Source of the DNA: Idiomarina aquatica
Lineage (GTDB): Bacteria > Pseudomonadota > Gammaproteobacteria > Enterobacterales > Alteromonadaceae
DNA: 64,000 nucleotides
Assembly (NCBI RefSeq): GCF_003987185.1
Contig: NZ_PIPS01000002.1
Location: forward strand, 186,001 to 250,000
Direction: 5' to 3'
Positions 1 through 8,581 of this stretch are shown in pieces. The first letter of the stretch is position 1; every line of letters begins with the position of its first letter. The notes beneath the pieces are model-generated. The model made no database searches. It was not told where the DNA came from and was given only the letters and a program-made list of their open reading frames with translations. The position numbers were made by a program, and so were the translations under genes.

Positions 1-1
1 G

Positions 2-484
2 ATTGAAACCTACACCAACAGCAAAGGGCAAGTGAGAACCCGGCGGCGTAAGGTTTATGATCATTATGATCGTTACGCATTGATTATGCCGTTTCAGTTC
101 GTCCGCGATGTCGCGGTGGTTAGCTTTGCCAACAGTCTGCTCAGCGGCAGTACCTACAAGCCCGCATCGAATCGGTTCAATGAACGCTTTCGGGTCATCG
201 CCGGCGATGAATTGACTGCCGCTAAAACCATGAAACCGACCGTGGTCGTGGCATTGGAGGAGGTTGGTGAGCTTTTGAGTAAGCCTAACCTTGAGTTTAA
301 TGGTAGCGCGGATTTGTGCCTTTCCTTTGCCGACAATGACATGATTAAAACGCCGAGTAAGGTAACACTGTCAGATTTTACGGCTTTTATCGAAGCCATC
401 GAAGGCCAACAAAGCTTTGCGAAACTGCAACGAACTCTGCAGTCAATCCATTATCTAATGACCAAGCTGGATAACAATTTTTAA
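2..484 (+). CDS. DUF3137-type protein, C-terminal part (5' end outside window)
   Basis: The frame is open from the first bases of the window to the stop at 484, so this is the C-terminal 160 residues of a longer protein. An internal GTG at 32 could be read as a start, but the reading frame continues upstream without a stop and no ribosome site precedes it. The sequence (YDHYDRYALIMPFQF near the start, FNERFRVIAGDELTAAK in the middle) resembles the DUF3137 proteins that commonly sit just before lemA. It ends 11 nt before the LemA-family gene and is probably co-transcribed with it. Function unknown; the family name is assigned from context and similarity by eye. Confidence 0.6.
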   Translation: METYTNSKGQVRTRRRKVYDHYDRYALIMPFQFVRDVAVVSFANSLLSGSTYKPASNRFNERFRVIAGDELTAAKTMKPTVVVALEEVGELLSKPNLEFNGSADLCLSFADNDMIKTPSKVTLSDFTAFIEAIEGQQSFAKLQRTLQSIHYLMTKLDNNF

Positions 485-495
485 GGAGATAGGGC

Positions 496-1065
496 GTGAC
501 AGAATTATGGGTAGTCATTGCGATAGCCATCGTGCTGCTGGTGACGGTTATTGCAATCTATAACGGTATTATTAGTCGCGCGAACGCTGCCGAACGTGCC
601 TGGGCCAACGTCATAACCCAGGAGCGACAAAAGAATAAAATCATCCCACACCTCGAAGACGTGGTGAAGGATTACAAAGCGTTCGAGCAAAGCACCCTGA
701 CTCAGGTGACGGAATTGCGTTCGGCTTTGCAGGGACTGGATGCCAATAAAATTGATACCGCGCAGTTGGAAAAAACCGAAGCGCGTACCGGTCAGTTGTT
801 GAAAAGCCTGAATATTACCGTGGAAAATTACCCGGAGCTGAAAGCATCAGAAAGTTATCAAAAATTAATGAAAGAAATCACCGACCAGCAGGATAATATC
901 GGTGCCGCGATTCGCATTTTTAACCAAAATGTCGAGGATTTTAATAATGGCATCGAGACGTTCCCGAATTCATGGGTTAATGGGTTGCTGAACAAGAAAG
1001 TTAAAATCAAAACGTTCAGTGATAGTGAGGCTCAGGAAGGATTTGACTACAAGCCAAATTTTTAA
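496..1065 (+). CDS. lemA: LemA family protein
   Basis: A 189-aa protein with one N-terminal membrane anchor (residues about 4-22, WVVIAIAIVLLVTVIAIYN) followed by a long, mostly helical cytoplasmic or periplasmic region. The block NAAERAWANVITQERQKNKI and the later region around GAAIRIFNQNVEDFN are typical of LemA proteins, which fold as a helical bundle. The start is GTG at 496, preceded by a strong AAGGAG at 483-488. It follows the DUF3137 gene by 11 nt. The family is widespread but its molecular role is not established. The C-terminal block ending with DYKPNF is also typical of the family. Confidence 0.88.
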   Translation: MTELWVVIAIAIVLLVTVIAIYNGIISRANAAERAWANVITQERQKNKIIPHLEDVVKDYKAFEQSTLTQVTELRSALQGLDANKIDTAQLEKTEARTGQLLKSLNITVENYPELKASESYQKLMKEITDQQDNIGAAIRIFNQNVEDFNNGIETFPNSWVNGLLNKKVKIKTFSDSEAQEGFDYKPNF

Positions 1066-1154
1066 GTTGTTGTAAAGGAAAGGTAAACATAGCAGGCGCT
1101 TATCGCCGGCTGTGCTAGAGTTTAGGCAGTGATCGGAAATAAGGAAGCAAAGGT

Positions 1155-1784
1155 ATGAAAAAGCTGATTTTAGTCACTGCGTTGTCGTCTTTTGTGGTTG
1201 CTGGCTGTGCCAATATGAACAACACCCAGAAAGGTGCGGCCATTGGCGCGGTTGCCGGGGCATTGATTGGTAAAGGCACCGGTGACCATGATAAAAGCCG
1301 TTATTTATGGGGAGCGGCAGTTGGTGCGCTTGCCGGTAGTGCGATTGGCAACTACATGGACAAACAGGAACAAGAGTTTCGTGATGAACTTTCAGGCAGT
1401 GGTGTGCAGGTGATTCGTGAGGGTGACAATATTCGCTTGCAAATGCCTGGCAACATCACGTTTGCGACAGACAGTGCCAGTATTTCGCAAAACTTTTACC
1501 CGGTACTTAATGATGTCGCGCGCGTATTAACCAAGTATGAAAAAACCACGATGATGGTAGAAGGGCATACCGACAGCACTGGATCGGCTGAATACAATCA
1601 ACAGCTGTCGTTAAACCGCGCCATGGCGGTTCGCAATTATCTGGTAGGCAACGGTGTGGATCAACGGCGTTTAACCACCTATGGCTATGGTGAGAGTCAG
1701 CCGATTGCCGACAATAATACCGCCAGCGGACGTGAGCAGAATCGTCGCGTTGAGTTAAAAATCATCCCCAATACTCAGCAATGA
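1155..1784 (+). CDS. yiaD: OmpA-family peptidoglycan-binding lipoprotein (YiaD-like)
   Basis: A 209-aa outer-membrane lipoprotein. A lipoprotein signal peptide ends at VVAGC with the lipidated Cys18. Residues about 27-72 form a glycine-zipper segment (GAAIGAVAGALIG, GAAVGALAGSAIGNYM), which probably inserts in or packs against the membrane. Residues about 95-205 are an OmpA C-terminal domain: GHTDSTGS, NxxLSxxRA (here QQLSLNRAMAV) and NRRVEL carry the Asp and Arg that bind diaminopimelate in this family. Domain order and length match E. coli YiaD, an outer-membrane assembly suppressor protein. Its TGA overlaps the ATG of the following GNAT gene, so the two are probably translationally coupled. 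Confidence 0.88.
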   Translation: MKKLILVTALSSFVVAGCANMNNTQKGAAIGAVAGALIGKGTGDHDKSRYLWGAAVGALAGSAIGNYMDKQEQEFRDELSGSGVQVIREGDNIRLQMPGNITFATDSASISQNFYPVLNDVARVLTKYEKTTMMVEGHTDSTGSAEYNQQLSLNRAMAVRNYLVGNGVDQRRLTTYGYGESQPIADNNTASGREQNRRVELKIIPNTQQ

Positions 1785-2224
1785 CAACCATCGTAAGAGC
1801 GGCCACAGCCGGAGACCTGCATAAATTGGCACTGTATGAGCGGCAGCTTTACGGTGCCGAAGGGTATCCCGAGTTACTGTTTTATCAGGCTCTGCGGCAG
1901 TGGCCGCAGTTGCTATTGGTCGCGCAAAGCGACGATACGGTGTCCGGCTACAGCATGATGGCACCGCTGCCACAGCAACGGGCAAGCCTGATGTCGTTAT
2001 TGGTTGCCAGTGATTACCGGCAACTGGGGATTGGTCGGCTGCTGTTGTTACACAGCTTACAGGTGGCTGCTGAGCATGGGTTTGGCGAGATGGAACTGAG
2101 TGTATCGCCACAGAATGACAAAGCGATAAATCTGTACCAAAAGTCAGGCTTCGTTATCTGTGACGACGTTCCGGATTATCTTGGCCCGGGTGAACACCGT
2201 TTGATCATGCAGCGCGCTCTTTAG
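1781..2224 (+). CDS. GNAT family N-acetyltransferase
   Basis: A 147-aa single-domain acetyltransferase. The acetyl-CoA-binding motif is visible as [19 protein letters not shown] (about residues 67-85; Q/RxxGxG/A), and the C-terminal part [18 protein letters not shown] is the usual GNAT motif B. Its substrate cannot be predicted from sequence. The ATG lies in an ATGA overlap with the stop of the YiaD-like gene. Its 3' end overlaps by four bases the stop of the convergent DUF2256 gene. Confidence 0.85.
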   Translation: MTTIVRAATAGDLHKLALYERQLYGAEGYPELLFYQALRQWPQLLLVAQSDDTVSGYSMMAPLPQQRASLMSLLVASDYRQLGIGRLLLLHSLQVAAEHGFGEMELSVSPQNDKAINLYQKSGFVICDDVPDYLGPGEHRLIMQRAL

Positions 2225-2373
2225 CGTTGGTTTTTTCCGGAACGCTGCCGACGGCAGCGTTCGGAACAGTACTTTACGTCCTGCCAACAATCTTTCCACT
2301 TCTTGCGCCAGTTGAACGGGCGCTGACATACGCTGCAAATTTTACTTGGTAAATGAGGTTTTCGGTGCGACAT
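2221..2373 (-). CDS. DUF2256 zinc-ribbon-like mini-protein
   Basis: A 50-aa protein read from ATG at 2373 to TAA at 2221. It carries [18 protein letters not shown] and then [11 protein letters not shown]. Two CxxC/CxxxC pairs and a very basic, Trp-rich centre are the signature of DUF2256, which very often sits beside photolyase/cryptochrome genes. Its 5' end overlaps the last 32 nt of the photolyase gene in another frame, so translation is probably coupled to it. Function unknown; the four cysteines suggest a small zinc ribbon. It is easily missed because it is short and overlaps at both ends. Confidence 0.85.
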   Translation of the reverse strand: MSHRKPHLPSKICSVCQRPFNWRKKWKDCWQDVKYCSERCRRQRSGKNQR

Positions 2374-3799
2374 GGCGGGCGAGTATCCGTTGTTTGTGGG
2401 CTTTCACTTCGGCTTTTTGACGCCATGACCACAGTCGGTCACGCGCAGTTTTTGCAGCCGCTTTAAGATCAATAATGGGAGCAGGGTAATCGTTACCCAG
2501 TTCCATGCCATAGAGTTGTTGTTCCATAGGCGTTAGCTCCCAGGGCTGGTGGATAAAGGCAACCGGTAACGCATTCAACTCCGGACACCATTGTTTGATA
2601 AAGTCGCCGTCGGGGTCTTTCTCCTGCCCCTGTTTTACAGGGTTATACAAACGTATGGTATTGATGCCGGTGACCCCCGCCTGCATTTGAAACTGAGCGT
2701 AGTGAATGCCAGGTTCAAAGTCGAGAAACAGGCTGGCCAGATGCGTCACGCCGCGGCGCCAGTCGACGGCCAAGTGATGGGTGAGAAAACTGACCAGCAT
2801 GGCACGCATTCTAAAGTTAATGTATCCGGTCTGGTGCAGACAACGCATATAGGCATCGACCATGGGGATACCGGTTTGACCTGCTTGCCATGCGCGCAGG
2901 TACTCGTCGGCCTGACCACCGGTAGTCATCGGCATGTCATTGTAACCGGGGTTTAAATGCTCAAATTCCATTCGTGATTCGCTTTCAAACTTCTGGATAA
3001 AGTGGCAGTGCCAGTGCAGTCGCGACGCAAATGCGGTTAGCGTCCGCCGCCATCCCGGCCGCTGCCAGGAACGTAATACGGTATGATAAACCTGCCGTAG
3101 ACTGATATTGCCCCAAGCCAGGTAAGGGGACAATCGGGAGCAGGCATGTTGTGCACTGAGCGGGCTGGATAGTTGCCGATAATAAAACTGCCCCCGCCCC
3201 GCATAAAAGTCGTTCAGTGTTGCCCAGGCCTGGGTGGCGCCACCGTGTTGAAATCGATCATCCGGTTGTTGCCAGGCTGCCGGTAATGGGTCGGACGGAC
3301 ACTCGGAAACAAACCATTGTGCCTGCTCAAGCGGCGGGTTATCGGCTTTGGCTCGCATCACCTTGTGCCAATGCTTGTCCCAGTGTTGACGTTGGCTAAG
3401 GCCACGGATAACGGCTCCGCTGGGGGATTCGTGCCAGTCAATCTGATGGTCGTTGCACCAACGTTGGACGGCAATGTCGCGTTGATGGGTATAGCGCAGA
3501 CCGATTTCTTGATGACTGTATAACGCGTCGATAGTGGCTTCGGCATGCAAGTGCTCAAGTACGTCGATGACAGGCGCCCGCCGCACCAGCAAGCTCAGGG
3601 CAGGATGCTGGCGTTTAAGGTCAGCCAGGCTTTCGACGATAAAACGGAAATGCCGTAAACCGAGGTGTTGGTCTGCTTCCATTGCCGGTTCAAAAACGTA
3701 CAGCAATAACAACGGGTGACCGGCAGCGATGGCTTGCTGCAAGGGTTTATGATCATGTAGGCGCAAATCGCGCTTTAACCAAACAACAGATATTGGCAT
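2342..3799 (-). CDS. cryptochrome/photolyase family flavoprotein
   Basis: A 485-aa member of the photolyase/cryptochrome superfamily, which repairs UV-induced pyrimidine dimers or senses blue light. The N-terminal Rossmann-type photolyase domain begins [16 protein letters not shown]. The C-terminal FAD-binding helical domain contains [27 protein letters not shown] and [19 protein letters not shown] chose the ATG at 3799 because the protein aligns with the family from [14 protein letters not shown]; residues upstream are unlike the family. This is a different clade from the CRY-DASH at 20229-21548. Pairing with DUF2256 is typical for this clade. Whether it repairs CPDs, 6-4 products or only signals cannot be told here. 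Confidence 0.85.
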   Translation of the reverse strand: MPISVVWLKRDLRLHDHKPLQQAIAAGHPLLLLYVFEPAMEADQHLGLRHFRFIVESLADLKRQHPALSLLVRRAPVIDVLEHLHAEATIDALYSHQEIGLRYTHQRDIAVQRWCNDHQIDWHESPSGAVIRGLSQRQHWDKHWHKVMRAKADNPPLEQAQWFVSECPSDPLPAAWQQPDDRFQHGGATQAWATLNDFYAGRGQFYYRQLSSPLSAQHACSRLSPYLAWGNISLRQVYHTVLRSWQRPGWRRTLTAFASRLHWHCHFIQKFESESRMEFEHLNPGYNDMPMTTGGQADEYLRAWQAGQTGIPMVDAYMRCLHQTGYINFRMRAMLVSFLTHHLAVDWRRGVTHLASLFLDFEPGIHYAQFQMQAGVTGINTIRLYNPVKQGQEKDPDGDFIKQWCPELNALPVAFIHQPWELTPMEQQLYGMELGNDYPAPIIDLKAAAKTARDRLWSWRQKAEVKAHKQRILARHVAPKTSFTK

Positions 3800-3871
3800 G
3801 GTAACCGGGCAATGTGTGATACTGACTCTATAACGCAAAAGCGGAAAGAGCAGATCAATCGGGAGGTGCCC

Positions 3872-4186
3872 GTGAAATATCTTTTTCTAGTTAACATCAA
3901 AGATGGTTATACCGCTGAAGATTATGCCAAGGCCTGGGTACAGGCGAGTCGCATTATTCAACAGGCGCCCGGTGCGTTAGGTACTGAGCTGCACCGAAAA
4001 ATCGGTGACGATCGCAGCTTAATTGCGATTGCCCACTGGCGCAGCAAAGCCGAGCGTGATGCGATGGAACATCAACACAATGAGGAAGTGGCAGCGATCA
4101 TAAAGCGTGCTGCACCATTCGTTGATATTACGCCACTGGGAGAGTTTGAAGAACCCGAGTGGGTTGTAAGGCCGCCAGCGCGTTAG
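3872..4186 (+). CDS. antibiotic biosynthesis monooxygenase (ABM) domain protein
   Basis: A 104-aa single-domain protein of the dimeric alpha-beta barrel ABM fold: an N-terminal strand (KYLFLVNIK), a helix, then [17 protein letters not shown], the usual IAxWxSxEAxxA-like segment. ABM proteins include heme-degrading enzymes, quinol monooxygenases and many of unknown role; no activity can be named. I chose GTG 3872 because GGGAGG at 3861-3866 sits correctly before it; a longer in-frame extension from 3812 lacks family similarity. It is divergent from the photolyase gene (72 nt apart) and its end overlaps the convergent LysR gene by four bases. Confidence 0.75.
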   Translation: MKYLFLVNIKDGYTAEDYAKAWVQASRIIQQAPGALGTELHRKIGDDRSLIAIAHWRSKAERDAMEHQHNEEVAAIIKRAAPFVDITPLGEFEEPEWVVRPPAR

Positions 4187-5079
4187 CTGCCGAGTTGATC
4201 AAAGTGTTGTTTGAGCAGCTCGATAGCCGTTTGTGTTTTGGCCGGTATAAAGTCGCGCTGTGGGGTTACCGCGTGTACCGTATAGCTTGGGATTTGCCAT
4301 TCCGGCAGCAGTGCAACCAGCTCTCCCCGGGCAAGTTCATCTTCCACTTCGATAGTGGGTAATAAGCCAAAACCGACACCGTCCTTTACCAGTTGAATCA
4401 GTGATTGCATATTGTTCACCATCAGCCGCCGTTGTTGCAACGCAAAGGCAGGCTGCTCAGGATGAGTCAGTGTGCCGACGAAATTTTGTTCGCGTATGTG
4501 GCTGACGTAGCAGTGCGTTGCCAGTGCCGATGGGTGTTGTGGGTTAGCAGTTGCCAACGGATGGCTAGCGGCGACACACAGGCACATCGACCATTCAGCA
4601 AGCTGTCTGGCGATCATTTGAGAGTCGTTCAGAGGACCAATACAGAGACCAAGATCGGCGCCGTGACGAACTAAATTACAGGGCTCATCGGTGAGTGTCA
4701 GATGTACGCCCATTTCCGGGAATTCTTCCATTAATTGTTTTAGTGGTGCGCTCAGCAAGCCCCCGCCAAAGCCAGCTGGGGCGATCAGTTTAATGACGCC
4801 CTGTGGTTGTTGTTTTAACAGCGCCAACTTGGACTGCATTAATTCAGCTTCTTCGGCAATGCGCTGGGTGGTTTGATAATACAGTTCACCAGCCTCGGTT
4901 AGAGTCATTGAACGTGTGTTTCGGATGAACAAGGATAAACCAATTTCTTCTTCAAGCTTGTGCAACTGCTGACTTACTGCCGAAACGGTCATATTCAACT
5001 CGCGAGCGGCCTGACTCATACTGCCGGTGCGTACGGTTTGATTGAACACCATGATTGATCTGAGAAGCCGTTGGTTCAT
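4183..5079 (-). CDS. LysR family transcriptional regulator
   Basis: A 298-aa LysR-type regulator. The N-terminal winged helix-turn-helix is clear (residues about 1-60: RTGSMSQAARELNMTVSAVS, QLHKLEEEIG), followed by the PBP2-type effector domain (GVIKLIAPAGFGGGLLSAPL; SHPLA; DGVGFGLLPT). It is transcribed away from the oxidoreductase gene at 5238, with a 158-nt divergent region that holds a CTAAT-N8-ATTAG palindrome, the layout expected for a LysR protein that regulates its neighbour and itself. Effector unknown. Confidence 0.88.
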   Translation of the reverse strand: MNQRLLRSIMVFNQTVRTGSMSQAARELNMTVSAVSQQLHKLEEEIGLSLFIRNTRSMTLTEAGELYYQTTQRIAEEAELMQSKLALLKQQPQGVIKLIAPAGFGGGLLSAPLKQLMEEFPEMGVHLTLTDEPCNLVRHGADLGLCIGPLNDSQMIARQLAEWSMCLCVAASHPLATANPQHPSALATHCYVSHIREQNFVGTLTHPEQPAFALQQRRLMVNNMQSLIQLVKDGVGFGLLPTIEVEDELARGELVALLPEWQIPSYTVHAVTPQRDFIPAKTQTAIELLKQHFDQLGS

Positions 5080-5102
5080 CCGTGAAAGATTCCTATAATG
5101 AA

Positions 5103-5121
5103 AATAATAATAATTCTCATT
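5103..5121. promoter_or_regulatory. possible Fur-box-like AT-rich site
   Basis: The 19 bases AATAATAATAATTCTCATT match the classic Fur consensus at about 13 of 19 positions by hand count and lie just upstream of the lysR start. Runs of AATAAT in AT-rich DNA give chance matches, so this is weak and unproven. Confidence 0.25.
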
Positions 5122-5175
5122 AATAATTTATCCAGAATGTCTAAAAATGTCAACATTGAGCGATTGTGTGGTGAT

Positions 5176-5193
5176 CTAATTGAAGGCCATTAG
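5176..5193. promoter_or_regulatory. candidate LysR operator
   Basis: CTAAT and ATTAG form a perfect 5-bp inverted repeat with an 8-nt centre, within the lysR/oxidoreductase divergent region and about 45 nt before the oxidoreductase start. The dyad contains a T-N11-A, the general pattern of LysR-type binding sites. Assignment is inference from position and symmetry. Confidence 0.4.
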
Positions 5194-5237
5194 GTTATAG
5201 TTAATCAGGATATTTATTACTGCGGGAGTGATTAAGC

Positions 5238-6257
5238 ATGACGAAAACCATAAAAGCGCTGCGTCTGCAACAGCCGTTTGGACTCGACAATATTCGTGTT
5301 ACCGAGATAGCGGATCCCGGCATGCCGGCAGCGGGTGAAGTTCGAGTTCGTATTAAAGCAAGTTCCCTAAACTTCCACGATTATGCCGTTGCTGCCGGTT
5401 ACATTCCTACCGAGGACGGACGCATTCCACTTGCCGATGGCGCCGGTGTGGTTGAAGCCGTCGGCGAAGGCGTTGATGAATTCAAGGTAGGAGATGCGGT
5501 GGTCTCGACGTTTTTTCCGCATTGGCTCAGCGGGCCGGCCCCTATCGCCGATTTTCGTACTACGCCCGGTGATGGGGTCGACGGCTATGCGCGTGAGGTC
5601 GTGGTTTGTCCGGCGCATTTTTTCACCCGGCAGCCACAAGGTTACACGCATGAGCAGTCAGCAACGCTAACCACTGCTGGTTTAACCGCATGGCGTGCGC
5701 TGGTTGTCGATGGCAATATTCAGCCTGGTCATTCGGTGCTGGTACTGGGAAGTGGTGGTGTGTCGGTTTTCGCTTGTCAGCTGGCCAAAAGTCTTGGCGC
5801 GACGGTGATAGCGACGTCGTCTTCGGATGCAAAATTGGCGCAGTATAAAGCCTTAGGTGCGGATCATTGCATTAACTACAAAAGCGATCCGGAGTGGGGC
5901 ACCACGGTGAATAAGCTGACCGACGGTCGTGGCGTAGATCACGTTATCGAAGTGGGAGGTCCAGGCACGTTACCGCAATCCATTAATGCGGTTGCAATCG
6001 GCGGACATATTGCGTTGATTGGCGTGCTGACCGGTAACGAAGGCATGATTCCAACCACTCGGCTGATGGCGAAACAAGCACGTCTGCAGGGTTTGATCGT
6101 CGGTAGCCGGGACGATCAAAAAGCCTTGGTTCGGGCGCTGAATGTCAATGGCATAACGCCGGTTGTGGATAAAACCTTTACGCTGGATCAGTTAGCCGAT
6201 GCGTTTCGTTATGAAGAAGCCGGAAAACACTTTGGTAAAATCTGCGTGACGCTTTGA
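5238..6257 (+). CDS. MDR-superfamily NAD(P)-dependent alcohol dehydrogenase/quinone-reductase-like
   Basis: A 339-aa medium-chain dehydrogenase/reductase. It has an N-terminal GroES-like domain (residues about 10-130) and a Rossmann domain with the nucleotide-binding loop VLVLGSGGVSVFACQLAK (about 170-187), then GADHCINYKS and VDHVIEVGGPGTL. The residues that hold catalytic zinc in true alcohol dehydrogenases are not seen (NFHDYAVAAG and LADGAGVV in place of CHSD and GHE), nor is the four-cysteine structural zinc loop. It is therefore probably a zinc-independent reductase despite common zinc-ADH naming. Substrate unknown. GGGAG lies before the ATG. The gene is divergent from the LysR regulator, its likely controller. 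Confidence 0.85.
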   Translation: MTKTIKALRLQQPFGLDNIRVTEIADPGMPAAGEVRVRIKASSLNFHDYAVAAGYIPTEDGRIPLADGAGVVEAVGEGVDEFKVGDAVVSTFFPHWLSGPAPIADFRTTPGDGVDGYAREVVVCPAHFFTRQPQGYTHEQSATLTTAGLTAWRALVVDGNIQPGHSVLVLGSGGVSVFACQLAKSLGATVIATSSSDAKLAQYKALGADHCINYKSDPEWGTTVNKLTDGRGVDHVIEVGGPGTLPQSINAVAIGGHIALIGVLTGNEGMIPTTRLMAKQARLQGLIVGSRDDQKALVRALNVNGITPVVDKTFTLDQLADAFRYEEAGKHFGKICVTL

Positions 6258-6295
6258 TGGTACACTGTCGCTAAGCCGTAATAAGGGAGTCGTTT

Positions 6296-6808
6296 GTGGC
6301 AGTGTTTTCTAATCCGTGGATAAAACGTTTGTTGAGCGTTGCTGGCTATGTTGTGGCAGCGGTGGCGGTAATAACAGCGGTTGATTGGTATCGTGCGAGT
6401 GATATCGAACAACAGGTACCTGAGCAAAGTGCCAATGTGCTAACGCTCCAGGGAGATAGAGTGGATATTATCGGTGCTTCTCAGCAACAACCGGTATTGC
6501 TGTATTTTTGGGCGACCTGGTGTCCCTACTGTAAGGTGGTATCGCCAATGGTGGACAGCGTTGCCGCGGATAATAAGGTGCTGTCAGTTGCCTTTTCGTC
6601 AGGTACAGATGCAGAAGTGACGCAATTTATCACTGAACACGGCTATCAATTCGATACCGTTAACGATCAAACGGGTGTGTTGGCTAAACGCTGGGGCGTG
6701 ACAGTAACACCCACTCTGCTGGTCATACGCCAGGGCAAGGTGGTGTCAGTAACGACGGGATTAACGTCATCAATGGGAATGCGAGCCAGATTGGAACTGG
6801 CTCGCTGA
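6296..6808 (+). CDS. membrane-anchored thioredoxin-like protein disulfide oxidoreductase (ScsD/TlpA type)
   Basis: A 170-aa protein with an N-terminal membrane anchor (residues about 11-30, LLSVAGYVVAAVAVITAVDW) and a periplasmic thioredoxin domain. The redox motif is FWATWCPYCK (CPYC), and the cis-proline loop is VTVTPTLLVI. Such proteins reduce or isomerise periplasmic disulfides. GTG 6296 is used as the start, with AAGGGAG at 6283-6289. It is the last gene of the plus-strand run; the BON lipoprotein gene converges on it 22 nt away. The redox partner is not evident nearby. Confidence 0.85.
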   Translation: MAVFSNPWIKRLLSVAGYVVAAVAVITAVDWYRASDIEQQVPEQSANVLTLQGDRVDIIGASQQQPVLLYFWATWCPYCKVVSPMVDSVAADNKVLSVAFSSGTDAEVTQFITEHGYQFDTVNDQTGVLAKRWGVTVTPTLLVIRQGKVVSVTTGLTSSMGMRARLELAR

Positions 6809-6830
6809 TAAGCAACGGGTGATGCTGGCG

Positions 6831-7220
6831 TTAGTTATTTTCGGAAACGACAAGGTCGTTTTCGACATCTTCAACACCCTCAACGCCAGCGGCAAGTTGC
6901 CCGGCGGTTTCGGCGTCAACATCACTGCTGACGGTACCGGAGAGATAAACCACGCCATCGCGGGTTTCCACCGAAATGTTGGCACTGTTGAGACCGCCGT
7001 TATCAAATAATGCGGTTTTCACCTTGGCGGTGATGGTCGCATCACTGATGTATTCGCCCGCTTCATTCATTTGAGCTTCGGCCGCTTCACCCATTTCATC
7101 AGCCGTTTGTTCAGCTGACTCCATTGCATCTTCGGTTTTACTGTCGGCTGATTCCTGGCTACAGCCGGCAAGAGTAAACAAACCTAATAAGGTTGCTGTC
7201 GCTAATGTCATCTTTTTCAT
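6831..7220 (-). CDS. BON-domain lipoprotein (OsmY-like)
   Basis: A 129-aa lipoprotein. The signal peptide MKKMTLATATLLGLFTLAGC ends at a good lipobox with Cys20. An acidic, Ala/Glu-rich linker (residues about 22-55) leads to one BON domain (about 58-125: ITAKVKTALF, ISVETRDGVVYLSGTV, VEGVEDVENDLVV). BON domains bind phospholipid or membranes, and many such proteins are osmotically induced. Start ATG 7220 follows an AGGGGAA ribosome site. The gene is divergent from the MscS-type channel at 7312, which suits an osmotic-stress context. Confidence 0.88.
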   Translation of the reverse strand: MKKMTLATATLLGLFTLAGCSQESADSKTEDAMESAEQTADEMGEAAEAQMNEAGEYISDATITAKVKTALFDNGGLNSANISVETRDGVVYLSGTVSSDVDAETAGQLAAGVEGVEDVENDLVVSENN

Positions 7221-7311
7221 TGTAAATTCCCCTTTCCTTGAAACCTGTAAAAAACTATAGTGCAAATAATCCTTTTCGCCAGTGTCTTTACGACGATTTA
7301 CTTAGAGAGTC

Positions 7312-8175
7312 ATGAACTTACAGCAATTACTAAACGGCTTTGTCGAGCAACTTCAGGCATCAGACTCGTTGTTGCGACTGACCATCAGCACCATTGTTCT
7401 GGTTACTATTGTGTTTTTTGCACGATGGGTACTGCGGCGCTATATCCGCCGCAACATTAATTCCAGCGATTTACGCCGACGTTGGCTGGTTCAACTGCGC
7501 AATGGCCTGTTGCTGGTGCTGCTGTTTGGTCTGTTCATGATTTGGGGTAACGAACTACGTACCTTTGCGCTGTCTTTGGTCGCGATTGCTGTGGCCTTGG
7601 TGATTGCCACTAAAGAACTGATCATCTGTATCAGCGGTACACTGATAAAAAGTGGGGCGCATGCGTTTCACCTCGGCGACCGGATTCAAATCAAAGATTA
7701 CCGCGGTGATGTTATTGATCAAAACCTGTTAACGACAACCATTTTGGAAGTAGGGCCCGGCAAGAATATGCAACAACGCAGTGGCCGTATGGTTGTGTTA
7801 CCAAACTCATTATTCGCGACCGAGCCGGTAATTAATGAGAGTTACAGTAAAGACTATGTCTTGCATACCTTTACCGTGCCGTTTAAACGCACCGATAACT
7901 GGCGTTTGGCACAGCAAGAGCTATTGCGGGTAGCACAGGAGTATTGCCGCGATTACATGGCGGAAGTAAAGCGGCATTTTGATCGAATGAGCTACCGTAC
8001 CGGACTGGAGTCACCTTCGGTAGAACCGCGGGTGACTTTGCAAGTGGAAGATCCCGAAGACATTACCCTGGTGGTGCGAATTCCTACCCGTACCGAGGGC
8101 CGCAACTGGCTCGAGCAAACCATTCTGAGTGACGTGTTCAGTGCCAATGACTTCAGTCGCAAGCCGGACGCTTAG
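7312..8175 (+). CDS. MscS-family mechanosensitive ion channel
   Basis: A 287-aa small-conductance mechanosensitive-type channel that opens under membrane tension to release solutes on hypo-osmotic shock. Three membrane segments are visible (residues about 21-40, 62-80 and 85-115), the third being the pore-lining helix (TFALSLVAIAVALVIATKELI). The beta domain follows (HAFHLGDRIQIKDYRGDVID, TTILEVGPG, VVLPNSLF). Length matches E. coli MscS. The insertion around VGPGKNMQQRSGRM is slightly longer than usual. It is divergent from the BON lipoprotein and overlaps the end of the small glycine-zipper gene by four bases. Confidence 0.88.
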   Translation: MNLQQLLNGFVEQLQASDSLLRLTISTIVLVTIVFFARWVLRRYIRRNINSSDLRRRWLVQLRNGLLLVLLFGLFMIWGNELRTFALSLVAIAVALVIATKELIICISGTLIKSGAHAFHLGDRIQIKDYRGDVIDQNLLTTTILEVGPGKNMQQRSGRMVVLPNSLFATEPVINESYSKDYVLHTFTVPFKRTDNWRLAQQELLRVAQEYCRDYMAEVKRHFDRMSYRTGLESPSVEPRVTLQVEDPEDITLVVRIPTRTEGRNWLEQTILSDVFSANDFSRKPDA

Positions 8176-8363
8176 TCGTCGGGCTTGCTGCGCTCCTGCT
8201 TGCGTTTGAGACTGGCTCCGTACGCAACGCCGAAGGCCAGACCCAAAGCAACGCCCAAGGCTAACTGATCCATAACCACACCGATGGCGGTTCCGACCGC
8301 AACGCCAACACCGATGGCAACGCCCATCGGATTATTTTCACTGGGTTTTGATTGTTGATTCAT
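8172..8363 (-). CDS. small glycine-zipper membrane protein
   Basis: A 63-aa protein with a polar N-terminus (MNQQSKPSENNP), two glycine-zipper helices (GVAIGVGVAVGTAIGVVMD and LGVALGLAFGVAYG), and a basic tail (KRKQERSKPDD). The GxxxG-type spacing suggests a membrane-inserting helical hairpin. The ATG at 8363 is preferred; upstream there is only a TTG. The ribosome site is weak. Function unknown. It overlaps the 3' end of the MscS-type gene in the convergent direction. Confidence 0.6.
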   Translation of the reverse strand: MNQQSKPSENNPMGVAIGVGVAVGTAIGVVMDQLALGVALGLAFGVAYGASLKRKQERSKPDD

Positions 8364-8440
8364 AAGATTGATCCATATCAAATTGCTTTACCGGGCTCTT
8401 TAATACACTAAAACCATATACTGAGTAGGGAGAAAGTGCC

Positions 8441-8581
8441 ATGAGTTTATGGAAAGCGTTTTTTAATGATCCGGTTATTTTTATCTCATTTATTGGTTTG
8501 GGCATCGTCATCGGGCTGTGTGTTTTTTACGCTATCTTTTTCTACAAGAAGATGGTTAACGCTGAGCAACATAACAACTAG
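8441..8581 (+). CDS. 46-aa single-span membrane protein (DUF3149-like)
   Basis: A small protein, MSLWKAFFNDPVIFISFIGL at the start, then a second hydrophobic stretch (GIVIGLCVFYAIFFY) and a short basic/polar tail (KKMVNAEQHNN). A clear AGGGAGAAAG ribosome site precedes the ATG. Size and the pattern [xLWKxxFxxPVxxxS...] with a tail of FFYKKM resemble DUF3149 proteins, which have no known role. Its TAG interlocks with the stop of the convergent diguanylate cyclase gene at CTAG (8578-8581). Confidence 0.6.
   Translation: MSLWKAFFNDPVIFISFIGLGIVIGLCVFYAIFFYKKMVNAEQHNN

Noticed and set aside
5238-6257. Annotation as zinc-dependent alcohol dehydrogenase
   Set aside because: No catalytic or structural zinc ligands are visible, although the fold is right.
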